Source: JALEFZ01 sp038527485 (GTDB lineage Bacteria; Bacteroidota; Bacteroidia; J057). From it: a stretch of DNA of 64,000 nucleotides. The notes beneath the pieces are model-generated. The model was not told the origin of the DNA. It saw only the letters and a list, made by a program, of their open reading frames with translations, and searched no databases. Each line of letters begins with the position of its first letter. Position 1 is the stretch's first letter. The stretch covers positions 1-64,000 of the forward strand of contig JBCBFT010000022.1 in assembly GCA_038527485.1 (NCBI GenBank), written 5' to 3'. Position numbers and translations under genes: made by a program. Positions 53,677 to 61,968 of this stretch are shown here, piece by piece.

Positions 53677-54543
53677 ATGATTCAGTCAAGCTTTTTCACA
53701 CAAAAAATCACACAGATTCTCCTCATTACAGGTGTTGCTTTTTCGCTTTTCTTCACCGCTTGTGAGCAAGAAAATGTAACAGAAGTCGCCCAGGAAGACA
53801 TCGACGTAGTAGAGATGGATGCAGCGCTAGAGGCAGACTTTGAAGCGGTAGATGACCTGAGCTTCGAAGCCTTGGAAATCACAGATGCTTCTCGCTTCGC
53901 CCGCTCGTATAGCGCGAACAATCGCTTGCTCAACTCTCCTTGTGTCACGATCAGCAACGACTCCGTCAACAAGGTCCTGACCATTGACTTCGGCACAGGA
54001 TGTACGGGGCCCGATGGCAAGACACGCAGTGGACAGATCGTCATCGACTACACGCGTCGCCTTTACTGGCCAGGTGCTACGCTCTCCATCGACCTTGTCA
54101 ACTATGCCGTGGACAGCGTACAGATCGACGGAACTAAGACCTTCACCAACTTAGCCCAAAACTTCCAGGATACGATCATGATGAATGTGACCTTGACGGG
54201 AGGTTCGATCACCATGCCCAATGGCGCAACGGCCACCCGCGACTACACACGTACACGTACATGGCTGAGAGCCTTGAATCCCATCAACGACCAGTTCCTT
54301 GTAGATGGCTCCGTCTCAGGGACGCGCTTCAATGGCAATACCTTCAGCATCGACATCACAGAGACGTTGGTGTTCAGACGTGCGTGTCGCCTGCAAGGGA
54401 TCTACGTACCTGTAGAGGGGGAGAAATTTATCCAGCGTTCGGGCCGACCCGATGTGACGGTGGACTACGGTGATGGCACGTGTGATTCGATGGCGGACAT
54501 CAGCGCAAATGGGAATACGATTACGGTGGATTTGCAGAATTAA
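53677..54543 (+). CDS. Lipoprotein of unknown function
   Basis: A 288-residue lipoprotein (lipobox FFTAC, Cys at about residue 29). After an acidic linker (QEDIDVVEMDAALEADFEAV) the body is beta-rich with conserved-looking Cys residues (SPCVTIS, GTGCTGPDG, RRACRLQG, DGTCDSM), resembling small Bacteroidota lipoproteins with a GTGC-TGPDGKTRSG loop. I do not assign a function. The 3' flank holds GA-rich repeats and then REP-like hairpins. Confidence 0.72.
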   Translation: MIQSSFFTQKITQILLITGVAFSLFFTACEQENVTEVAQEDIDVVEMDAALEADFEAVDDLSFEALEITDASRFARSYSANNRLLNSPCVTISNDSVNKVLTIDFGTGCTGPDGKTRSGQIVIDYTRRLYWPGATLSIDLVNYAVDSVQIDGTKTFTNLAQNFQDTIMMNVTLTGGSITMPNGATATRDYTRTRTWLRALNPINDQFLVDGSVSGTRFNGNTFSIDITETLVFRRACRLQGIYVPVEGEKFIQRSGRPDVTVDYGDGTCDSMADISANGNTITVDLQN

Positions 54544-54545
54544 TT

Positions 54546-54612
54546 CGAGAATAGAGAACCGAGAGCCGAGACTCAAGAGCCGAGAATAGAGAATCGGGAC
54601 GATAGAGACACC
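54546..54612. repeat. GA-rich direct repeats
   Basis: CGAGAATAGAGAA(C/T)CG occurs twice, 35 bases apart, with AGAGCCGAGA repeated between them. It lies at the end of the lipoprotein gene at 54543. Confidence 0.5.
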
Positions 54613-54659
54613 CTCGTAGATTAGATCTGCGGGGGGGATTGTTTGGTGGGGGGACTCTG

Positions 54660-54767
54660 CCGAAGCAAGCTTCGGTTGCGGAGCACTTGCTGCGGTGAAT
54701 TATGGACAGAGCACTTGCTGCGGCAAGTTATGGACAGGGTACCTGCACTTGCTGCGGCAAGTGGCTA
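54660..54767. repeat. REP-like hairpin array ending at a stop codon
   Basis: It starts with CCGAAGCAAGCTTCGG (54660-54675), a 7-base-arm palindrome, then three GCACTTGCTGCGG units; the first two share a 29-30-base period (ending TTATGGACAG) and the third forms CACTTGC tgcg GCAAGTG. The array ends with GTGGCTA, whose minus-strand TAG is the stop of the LRR-lipoprotein gene. A sister copy is at 58021-58089. Confidence 0.65.
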
Positions 54768-56087
54768 CTTGAATACTTCTAATCCATCGGTTCGATCAAA
54801 GACTTTGTAAGAGCGCATGGTAAACTTTCTCAAAGCATATTCTTTCTCCTTGAGATAGATAAATTCCTCATCAGGAGATATGCCAAATTCACCAATAGGC
54901 ACCGCATCCTTCGCAGGAATTTTATAATCAAAGAGATAATGATGGGGGATGAATTGATGCTCAGAAAAGTACTCAGCAAGTAGATTTTTGACCTTTACCA
55001 ATTGTTGAAGCTCTACCTGATTGGCCTTTTCTTCCCCAAATACAATCAATTTTCTCGGCTTATCAGATCGGCTCCCATAGATTTCTTTTCCTCCAAAACG
55101 TGTATAAGTATTGCTTATCTCATAAAAAGCCGTGTAGTAAGGAGTCAAAAGCGACACACTGATCCACAAACATTTTTCCTCTGTCCAATGAGGATATTCA
55201 TTTCTCTCTAACACGTACCGAACGGTATATTCAGGAACAATTACGAAAGAAAAATCTATCTTATGAATGGGCTCCTCTTTCTCAAATGCTTCCGTAAATT
55301 CATGCCAATCAGGGATTTTCCCCGTCAATTGGAGGTGATCCCTTTTTCTGTCTACGATTTTCCAATAATCTGCGTACCCATCGAATGATTCAAATGCTGT
55401 GGGATCACCAAAGGGATAATAATTTCGAAGATGGGCGATGATGTCCTTGACAGGTTCAGGTCTGCCATCAGGGACTTCTCCTTCCATTTCCTGGGGGGGA
55501 TTTTCCTCCATGAACTGATCATAGGTATATCTTACCTTCAGCCCCAGTTCCCTTTCCAGGCGATCGATGTCCTTTCGGTCAAATGTACATCCGTAGACTT
55601 TGAGGATTCTAAGACTTTTCATCTGAGCAAAGATCTCCCAACTGTCGGGGATGGAAAGGGGGTTAAAGCTGATATCAAGTTCTTCTAGCTTATCTAAAGC
55701 TGCCAGCCCTTCTGGTAATCGCTCCAGCCCAATCGTAGACATCCTCAGTCTGTTCAATTGGGATAGCTTCTGAATATCATTCGATAAATAAGGAATCCGA
55801 TTATCGTCTGGAAAGCTGGGTCGAAGATTGATCTCATCAAAGCCATCTGCATGTCCCCAAATGATCCAGTAAGAATCTTTTTCTGTATGAAGATTAAGCG
55901 ATGTGATGTCTGCGAGAATCGAATCGTGGGTAATGAGCCATTGACTAAAATCTTCTGATTTCTTAACGGGAATGGCATATTCAAACTGAGGTTCTTCCAT
56001 CATGAGTGCTTCTACAGATTTTCTACTACACGAAATAGTTATAAAGCTTAACAAGACGAGTAGGAAAAATGTGAATATTTTTAACAT
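54765..56087 (-). CDS. Leucine-rich-repeat lipoprotein
   Basis: A 440-residue lipoprotein (lipobox FITISC, from the ATG at 56087; two further Met codons lie upstream). After an acidic leader come three to four leucine-rich repeats (about 85-170): LSQLNRLRMSTIGLERLPEG, LAALDKLEELDISFNPLSIP, DSWEIFAQMKSLRILKVYGC. The long C-terminal part (residues 200-440) is not recognised and is rich in Tyr and charged residues. LRR proteins of this size often bind other proteins at the cell surface. The stop codon lies inside a REP-like hairpin. Confidence 0.72.
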   Translation of the reverse strand: MLKIFTFFLLVLLSFITISCSRKSVEALMMEEPQFEYAIPVKKSEDFSQWLITHDSILADITSLNLHTEKDSYWIIWGHADGFDEINLRPSFPDDNRIPYLSNDIQKLSQLNRLRMSTIGLERLPEGLAALDKLEELDISFNPLSIPDSWEIFAQMKSLRILKVYGCTFDRKDIDRLERELGLKVRYTYDQFMEENPPQEMEGEVPDGRPEPVKDIIAHLRNYYPFGDPTAFESFDGYADYWKIVDRKRDHLQLTGKIPDWHEFTEAFEKEEPIHKIDFSFVIVPEYTVRYVLERNEYPHWTEEKCLWISVSLLTPYYTAFYEISNTYTRFGGKEIYGSRSDKPRKLIVFGEEKANQVELQQLVKVKNLLAEYFSEHQFIPHHYLFDYKIPAKDAVPIGEFGISPDEEFIYLKEKEYALRKFTMRSYKVFDRTDGLEVFK

Positions 56088-56207
56088 TCCATTTATAAAC
56101 ATTATGCTTCCAAAATAACGATACATCAATCTTACCCACTATCTATTATTTAGAGAGGTTCTATGCTGAAGAAGTATAGAACCTTAATTAATACCTAAAT
56201 CGTCTAT

Positions 56208-56876
56208 CTAGCAACCATATTCTGCTACACTATGAGGAATATTTGTAGAGTTACTTGCACAACCATTAGGACTACTAAAAGTATTAAACTTAAGTTCATC
56301 TTGGATCTCAAATTTCAGTTCCTGCTGTAATGTGGCCGTGGTTGGGTTACTAATTTTATTATCCTTTAGTCTCTGTTCCACTGTATTTTTGGCTTTGTTG
56401 AAAGCATCTGCAAATAATTCAGCTGCAGTAATACTTCCAGTTAAAGCAGAATTACTAATTTGGACACACGTAACTCCTAAATCAACTAACACTTGTTGAG
56501 TGATTTGGCCATTAGTAGAACGTTTTACAGCTATAAACCCTACGTTAGAAATTTCCGCTGTTTGTGAATTATAGCCTACAGGAACAAATTGGAGATTGTC
56601 AGGACACATGTCTGAACTTGGATCAGTAGCTGTGCCGCCTGGATCATTATTCCCGGTCGAGCCACCACCTGAAGTAGGATCTCCATTAGTTCCCCAAGTG
56701 GGGATAGTTCCCCCATACAAGGGATCATACTGAAGGACAGGGCCTAAGTTGATCCAAACAGAACTACCTCCTCCTCCTGTATTTCCAGTTGCAACAATGG
56801 TTACAGGCTCTTCAAAGTATTGAGGAAGCTGCGCATGAGCTTTGGTTACGCCTAGCATCATAAACACTAGGAGCAC
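56208..56876 (-). CDS. Exported Gly/Cys-containing protein of unknown function; start apparently frameshifted
   Basis: A 222-residue frame opening with GTG inside a hydrophobic stretch (LLVFMMLGVTKAHAQ). An ATG at 56905-56907 follows the upstream SEL1-repeat gene by 8 bases but is in another frame; dropping one A from its AAAA run would read MKSHHSTLYIVLLVFMMLGV and then TKAHAQ, a perfect signal peptide. The mature part has a Gly/Thr-rich stretch (GGGGSSVW, GNNDPGGTATDPSSDM), then a segment with four Cys. I do not recognise it. Its position suggests co-transcription with the SEL1-repeat gene. Confidence 0.5.
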   Translation of the reverse strand: MLLVFMMLGVTKAHAQLPQYFEEPVTIVATGNTGGGGSSVWINLGPVLQYDPLYGGTIPTWGTNGDPTSGGGSTGNNDPGGTATDPSSDMCPDNLQFVPVGYNSQTAEISNVGFIAVKRSTNGQITQQVLVDLGVTCVQISNSALTGSITAAELFADAFNKAKNTVEQRLKDNKISNPTTATLQQELKFEIQDELKFNTFSSPNGCASNSTNIPHSVAEYGC

Positions 56877-56914
56877 TATGTAGAGTGTAGAGTGATGTGA
56901 TTTTCATGTTGGGC

Positions 56915-57865
56915 TTATTTTACAATTTTGGTTGATCTTGTTGTATGCGTGCTGGAGAGTCTGACGATGTATATACCACTTCCTATATTAGTCTGAAACT
57001 TAAATCTTTGCTGACCAGAAGCAAGCATTTCATCTTTCAGTGTATAGATGAGTCGCCCGAAGAAGTCAAACAATTCGATCTTCACATGATCTGACTCTTT
57101 CAAGTAAAACTCCACAAGTAATTTCTCCGAATCTGATCCCAGGCTGACGTTCAGCTCGCTCAAAGAAGCATGAGCCATTGCCTTCCTGGCCCCATGATTC
57201 TGTTGTAATGAACTCAGAGCATCTTCAGCAAGCATATTGCCCCCTTCTAGCGCCTTAGTATAGTGATACTCAGCTTTTGCTATATCTTGGTCGATGCCCT
57301 GCCCGTTCTCATAACACAGCCCCAACATAAAGTGGCAATTTGCATGATCTTGGAAGGTACCAAACTCAAATAGCTTGAATGCTTTTACATAATCTTGCTT
57401 GCCTGCAAAATCGCCATAATACATGTAGCCCAATGTATAGAGAGATGATTTGTGCTGTGCATTGACAGATTTCACCAACAGTTCTTCTGCTTTGTCATAG
57501 TCTATGGGGACGCCTGTTCCAAACATGTGGGCATATCCTTTGAGATAGATGGCTTGTACAACATATTCATTGACAAGGTCATCTAACAATTGATGCGCAA
57601 GATCTACATTCTTCCAGTTTGGATCAGGCGTAAGGAGATAAAGTTGTGCCAATAGTACTTTCCCAAGCCGACTCCCATTATCGGCTTCTTGTTGATAAAT
57701 ACTTTGTGCTATTGCCATATCTACAGGAACACCTCTACCCCTTTCGTAATCCTGGCCCACTGCCAAGCGATCCAAGACTTCTGGTGTATCATGTTGTTGT
57801 GCAAATGAACATAGGGATAGCAAAAGCAATACTATTGATATCCCTACTCTAAGTGTGATTTTCAT
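56915..57865 (-). CDS. Exported SEL1-repeat protein with type IX sorting tail
   Basis: A 316-residue exported protein (signal peptide ends SFAQ). It has about four SEL1-like repeats (tetratricopeptide-type helices): AVGQDYERGRGVPVDMAIAQ, GYAHMFGTGVPIDYDKAEEL, GYMYYGDFAGKQDYVKAFKL and GLCYENGQGIDQDIAKAEYH. The last 80 residues are a typical type IX sorting domain (VEFYLKESDHVKIELFDFFG, then GSGIYIVRLSST and a basic end), so it should be sent across the outer membrane. The gene at 56876 follows. Confidence 0.85.
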   Translation of the reverse strand: MKITLRVGISIVLLLLSLCSFAQQHDTPEVLDRLAVGQDYERGRGVPVDMAIAQSIYQQEADNGSRLGKVLLAQLYLLTPDPNWKNVDLAHQLLDDLVNEYVVQAIYLKGYAHMFGTGVPIDYDKAEELLVKSVNAQHKSSLYTLGYMYYGDFAGKQDYVKAFKLFEFGTFQDHANCHFMLGLCYENGQGIDQDIAKAEYHYTKALEGGNMLAEDALSSLQQNHGARKAMAHASLSELNVSLGSDSEKLLVEFYLKESDHVKIELFDFFGRLIYTLKDEMLASGQQRFKFQTNIGSGIYIVRLSSTHTTRSTKIVK

Positions 57866-58020
57866 AGCAAATAAATGAAAGTGAAAAATTGTGTTTGTAC
57901 ATCTTGCGCATGATGTGAATACAATAACTTGAAAAATCTGAGATTGACCAAATAGATATTTAGTATATATCTCGTAACATACTCTTGTCTGAATCTAGGA
58001 ATCTCAACTCATACGCTTTC

Positions 58021-58089
58021 ATTTACAGCTGTAAATCGGCTTTCCGAAGCAAGCTTCGGTTACAGGGCACTTGCTGCGGCAAGTGGCTA
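58021..58089. repeat. Three consecutive palindromes ending at a stop codon
   Basis: ATTTACAGCTGTAAAT (58021-58036, perfect 16-base palindrome), CCGAAGCAAGCTTCGG (58044-58059), and CACTTGCTGCGGCAAGTG (58068-58085), then GCTA whose minus-strand TAG ends the J-domain-like gene. The second and third hairpins are the same as in the copy at 54660-54767. Confidence 0.65.
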
Positions 58090-58728
58090 CGCACCCAACT
58101 CATACCTCGCCTCCTTCTTGATCGCTTGTAAAATCTCCACAGGGGTGATTTTGACGACTTTGCTCTCGATGACAAAGGAGCTGGTGACGCCCGAGATGTG
58201 TTGGAAGATCCAATGGACGATGGTCTGCACATTGTCGTGGGCTTCGAAGGTGAGCCGCACTTTGATGTTGTCGCGGAAGCCCGCCGACGCACGTGGCGAA
58301 TAATCCTCTAAGGCCGTAAGCCTCGCCTGTGTACCCGGAATCTTGATTTTGTCGCCACGATAGATGATGCGCTGAGAGAATAAGCGATATTTGAGCTGCA
58401 TATCGCGGGTCATGATGTCGATGTGGATACCCTCTGCCACATAGCCCACGTGTTGGACTTCGTCCTCCTCTGTCTCCCTAGGAGCCAAATCACCCTGGAC
58501 TTCGAAGTATTCCTGGATTTTCTTGCTCAAGACCTCAATCTGCTGAAAACGCTCTTTCGCCATCTCCTGAACCAATTCGTCCTCATAATGCGTAAAGTTA
58601 TCAGGGTGGTACTTCTTTCGGGCTGCTTTTTGTAGGTCCTTGAAGCTTTCTACTGTCATTTCTCCCAGGGGCTTCCCAAACAATTTCAGGATGGCCGTCT
58701 TATCTGATTCTGTGATGCGCTCATTCAT
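58087..58728 (-). CDS. J-domain-like protein with unrecognised C-terminal domain
   Basis: A 213-residue protein whose first 85 residues look like a J-domain (ESFKDLQKAARKKYHPDNFT with the HPD tripeptide, then a helical stretch to about 75). The rest (residues 90-213) is a beta-rich domain I do not recognise (LKYRLFSQRIIYRGDKIKIP, VRLTFEAHDNVQTIVHWIFQ). J-domain proteins stimulate Hsp70 ATPases; here the partner is unknown. It is divergent from the S8 protease gene 55 bases away. The stop codon is part of a REP-like hairpin. Confidence 0.75.
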   Translation of the reverse strand: MNERITESDKTAILKLFGKPLGEMTVESFKDLQKAARKKYHPDNFTHYEDELVQEMAKERFQQIEVLSKKIQEYFEVQGDLAPRETEEDEVQHVGYVAEGIHIDIMTRDMQLKYRLFSQRIIYRGDKIKIPGTQARLTALEDYSPRASAGFRDNIKVRLTFEAHDNVQTIVHWIFQHISGVTSSFVIESKVVKITPVEILQAIKKEARYELGA

Positions 58729-58783
58729 AACTCAAAGAAATTGATTTATTTCCTTTTACTAAAACCCATATTCCATATATATC

Positions 58784-60412
58784 GTGACAATCAAAGGGAA
58801 TTTGCATATACGACTCACCATCCTGACAGGATTTCTCCTCCTTTTTTCCACTCTCAGAGGTCAATCGTTGTACCTGATTTCATTTTGTGACAAAGGACCT
58901 GCACCTGTTCTTACTGTAAAAGATCTGTCTCCCCACGCATTGGCACGCCGAGCCAACCAAGGGCTTCCTCCTACGGATTTTTATGACCTCCCTCTCTATA
59001 CTCCTTATGTACAGCTCATCCAACCACAGGTAGACAGCCTTCGCTATGCCCTCCGATGGCTCAATGCGGTCAGCGTTTCGGCTACGCCAGACCAGATCCA
59101 AGAGATCTCTCACTATCCCTTTGTCTCAGAAATTATCCCTCTTCAGCAATCGCTCCTGATATCTGAAGCCTCTCCTCAGGAGCGAAATATCGATACCCTG
59201 CTTTGGATGCAGCGCAATCTGATGCAATTGGATACCCTACAAGGAATGGGATTGACAGGCGAAGGTGTACGTATCGCCATCCTGGACGTAGGGTTCGAGT
59301 ATGCAGACAAACATGCAGGCTTGGCAGAAGTCTTTGAGGAAGCACGTATCTTGAAAACCCGTGATTTCTACGATGGAGACAACAATGTGTACCACCATGA
59401 TATCCATGGCACGAATGTCCTGGCTTGTATCTCAGGGAAATTTCGCGATGGACAATGGCTAGGGTGTGCGCCCAAGGCGGAGTTCCTGCTGGCAAGAACC
59501 GAACACAAGATCAAGGAAAAGCCTGTGGAAGAGGATCACTGGATGGCAGCCGTTGAGTGGGCCTACAATGAAGGCGCAGATATCGTCAATACCTCTATAG
59601 GCTTTGTCGCCCAAAACAATGCCTTCGAACTCTTGGATGGAAAAACACTCCCTGTCTGCAAAGCTGCACAAATCGCTGTAGACAAAGGCATGGTCGTCAT
59701 CTCTGCGATGGGCAATCAAGGTGAGAGGAAGAAAGATTATCTCAATGCGCCTTCAGACGTGCCTGGCGTACTTTCTGTAGGTGGTTCCTACCCGATGATC
59801 CACGAATCGATCAAGTTTTCTTCTGTCGGTCCCAATGCAGCCGGTATGCTCAAACCTGATATTTCCGCGCCTGCCTTTGTGGTTGGATTGAAGAAAAAAG
59901 AAGGCTACAGTGAGGTTGCAGGTACTTCTTATGCGACGCCCATGATTGCTGGCCTAGTCGCTTGCCTCCTTCAAAAGGAAGATTCTCTTCACCCATCAGA
60001 AGTATCCGAACGCCTCCGTAAGTCAGGACATTTCTATCCTTACTTTGATTATGAGTTGGGGTTTGGGATTGCACAAGCCCCGCAGCTGTTTGAGGAGGCG
60101 CCGATGCGTCTGGATACTACATTTGATGTACGGCATGTAGGGGATACGATCTTTGTGACTTTCGACGAGGAGACGATGCTAGATACGCTGGCGCATCCTT
60201 ATGGCCCCAATTTACACTTCCACTTTCAAGGACCTGAGGGAAATCTGATCGCTTACCAATCGTTTCGCATGACCAATGAAGATAGAGAATACTATTTTCT
60301 CTTACGGAGATATATCAAAGGCGTATTGCGGATCTGGTTCCAAGGCTATCTATATGAGGAAATATATAGAGACCCTGCTTCTCTGAAAAAAGATGCCATC
60401 GAAGACCAATAA
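58784..60412 (+). CDS. Exported S8-family serine protease (subtilisin-like)
   Basis: A 542-residue exported peptidase. After a signal peptide (ends near LRGQ), residues 28-130 form a pro-region typical of Bacteroidota S8 proteases. The catalytic triad is Asp168 in AILDVGF, His208 in DIHGTNV and Ser382 in GTSYATP, with the oxyanion Asn311 in SAMGNQG. The C-terminal 130 residues are beta-rich and may be a P-domain; no type IX sorting tail is evident. The start is GTG at 58784. It may act in nutrient hydrolysis or protein turnover outside the cell. Confidence 0.88.
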   Translation: MTIKGNLHIRLTILTGFLLLFSTLRGQSLYLISFCDKGPAPVLTVKDLSPHALARRANQGLPPTDFYDLPLYTPYVQLIQPQVDSLRYALRWLNAVSVSATPDQIQEISHYPFVSEIIPLQQSLLISEASPQERNIDTLLWMQRNLMQLDTLQGMGLTGEGVRIAILDVGFEYADKHAGLAEVFEEARILKTRDFYDGDNNVYHHDIHGTNVLACISGKFRDGQWLGCAPKAEFLLARTEHKIKEKPVEEDHWMAAVEWAYNEGADIVNTSIGFVAQNNAFELLDGKTLPVCKAAQIAVDKGMVVISAMGNQGERKKDYLNAPSDVPGVLSVGGSYPMIHESIKFSSVGPNAAGMLKPDISAPAFVVGLKKKEGYSEVAGTSYATPMIAGLVACLLQKEDSLHPSEVSERLRKSGHFYPYFDYELGFGIAQAPQLFEEAPMRLDTTFDVRHVGDTIFVTFDEETMLDTLAHPYGPNLHFHFQGPEGNLIAYQSFRMTNEDREYYFLLRRYIKGVLRIWFQGYLYEEIYRDPASLKKDAIEDQ

Positions 60413-60472
60413 TCTTGTTCTCATCATCTAGGAGATAACACAAGGCTTCGATTGTGATCGCTTTTCCCCCTT

Positions 60473-60904
60473 TCACTCTACAATCATTTCTTCGCACATA
60501 TATTTCTTTTTCACCTGGATACTGGGAGAATCAGTAGGATCGTAGTACACCTCCACACATTTGAACAGCCAAAACTCAACAGGTACACGCTCCTCCGCGA
60601 CACGTACATCCTCCAAGTCATATATAGAAATATACATACTGTCGAAATTGAAATAGTGTGTACTGGAAAAGCCTCCTACAGCTGGAAGGCCAAAAACTGC
60701 TTCATCTAGAGTCCCAGTACATGAGGTGATCTCTTGCAGGTCTGCGTCTTCAAACAATGAAAATCGAAGCTTATAACAACTCGATGACTTTACATCATAA
60801 TGAAATAGAATCGTCACATGCTTATTCGTATGGAAATAGCCTAAACCTATACAGCCCATCAATGCTACCATACATACTATAAGCCACCACTTTTCTTTGT
60901 TCAT
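60473..60904 (-). CDS. Small membrane-anchored protein of unknown function
   Basis: A 143-residue protein with one N-terminal helix (WWLIVCMVALMGCIGLGYF) and a periplasmic, beta-rich part with several Cys (SSSCYKLRFS, ITSCTGTLD, FKCVEVYYD, MCEEMIVE). Not recognised. It is convergent with the S8 protease gene. The region after its start contains a long dispersed hairpin. Confidence 0.6.
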   Translation of the reverse strand: MNKEKWWLIVCMVALMGCIGLGYFHTNKHVTILFHYDVKSSSCYKLRFSLFEDADLQEITSCTGTLDEAVFGLPAVGGFSSTHYFNFDSMYISIYDLEDVRVAEERVPVEFWLFKCVEVYYDPTDSPSIQVKKKYMCEEMIVE

Positions 60905-61063
60905 TTCTTCTTGTGTTTAAATGGTCTGGGGTCGTAAATGTGTATGTACGAAACTCAAACGAAACATTCAATCCTATTCATAACTGTACAAAATAACCCG
61001 TTCACTGTGATTGTCTCTTGAACTGGTACTTTCTCATAAGTCCTGTGTGGCTGTTTTATCAAA

Positions 61064-61125
61064 TACCTCCTCTAGATTGCGGCTGAAGCATCCTATTAGC
61101 TTCAATTGCAAACTGGAGGAGGTCA
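61064..61125. repeat. Long imperfect hairpin, copy B of the dispersed palindromic family
   Basis: Left arm 61064-61089 and right arm 61099-61125 pair at about 20 of 26 positions around a 9-base loop; the core reads ACCTCCTCTAGATTGC on one side and GCAAACTGGAGGAGGT on the other. The sequence is close to copy A at 5721-5772. Confidence 0.6.
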
Positions 61126-61193
61126 GTTTTACGCGTAGTAAAAGATGGATGCTTGCTAAGAAATTAGCATTTCTTCAATCCGTATCTTTTCTA

Positions 61194-61646
61194 TCAGCTT
61201 TTGCCAGGCGTTACATAGCTACCATTCTTAGGCTGAAGTGATCCCACAGCGATGAAAATGATGTCTAGCACGTAGAGGATACCAAAAAGCCCGCCTGTAA
61301 ATAGCTTGAGTAGTCCCCAACCTGTATAACCTAGGTAAAAACGGTCGATTCCCAGGCCACCCAAGAAGATCGAAAGCAGCAAGGCGATGCCCCAGCTACG
61401 GTCACCTGTGGTCATTTTACCTTTCTTGATCATGCGCGCTTCCTTACGCTCCAGCTTACGCACCATCTTTTTTTGCCACTTAGTCTGTGCCATGTCTTCC
61501 ATTTGAGCCCATGGATTTTCTACAACTTCTGCCTGTGGCGTGCTAAAGGGCGCACTGGATTGTCCTGCATATGCAAACTGGAAACCTGTGAGCATGAAGA
61601 GCGCTGTCAGCCCCCATGTCAAGAATGTGTACAATACTTTCTTCAT
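61194..61646 (-). CDS. TM2-domain protein
   Basis: A 150-residue exported/membrane protein. After a signal peptide (ends near AYAG) comes a Lys-rich linker (KWQKKMVRKLERKEARMIKK), then the TM2 domain: SWGIALLLSIFLGGLGIDRF with YLGYTGWGLLKLFTGGLFGI and LYVLDIIFIAVG, two helices joined by a short turn containing the conserved DRF. TM2 proteins occur from bacteria to animals; the bacterial role is unclear. A basic linker before TM2 is common in Bacteroidota. Confidence 0.82.
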   Translation of the reverse strand: MKKVLYTFLTWGLTALFMLTGFQFAYAGQSSAPFSTPQAEVVENPWAQMEDMAQTKWQKKMVRKLERKEARMIKKGKMTTGDRSWGIALLLSIFLGGLGIDRFYLGYTGWGLLKLFTGGLFGILYVLDIIFIAVGSLQPKNGSYVTPGKS

Positions 61647-61968
61647 TTAAATTGAAATTATGAGGTTAATTTTTCGAAGATGCTATCTGAGTATATGAGC
61701 ATTATGTAAAGAGCGTGTAATGAATAAAGCCCATTACATCAGATGCAGGTTAAAGAAGAGAAAAGTCACGAATAGATGCATGTGGAAATGAATATCGTAA
61801 GTCACTTCTTTTCAGCCGTGCACATTTCTATTTCTACTGTGTAAGGAGTATAATATAAGCAGGGTCCACAAAAAAACCACCCCGAAGGGTGGCGCACGTA
61901 TTTATAGATACTTCACATTTGTTACATGTCGAGTGGGATGACAAGCATGTAGGTCTTACTCGTCTTTC
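61647..61968. other. Intergenic region between TM2 and sigma-54 activator genes
   Basis: 322 bases; contains the minus-strand terminator at 61870-61892 and otherwise no gene. The left part should hold the TM2 gene promoter. Confidence 0.5.
61870..61892 (-). terminator. Hairpin terminator of the sigma-54 activator gene
   Basis: On the minus strand CCACCC TTCG GGGTGG is followed by TTTTTTT. The loop TTCG is a very stable tetraloop. Confidence 0.85.
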
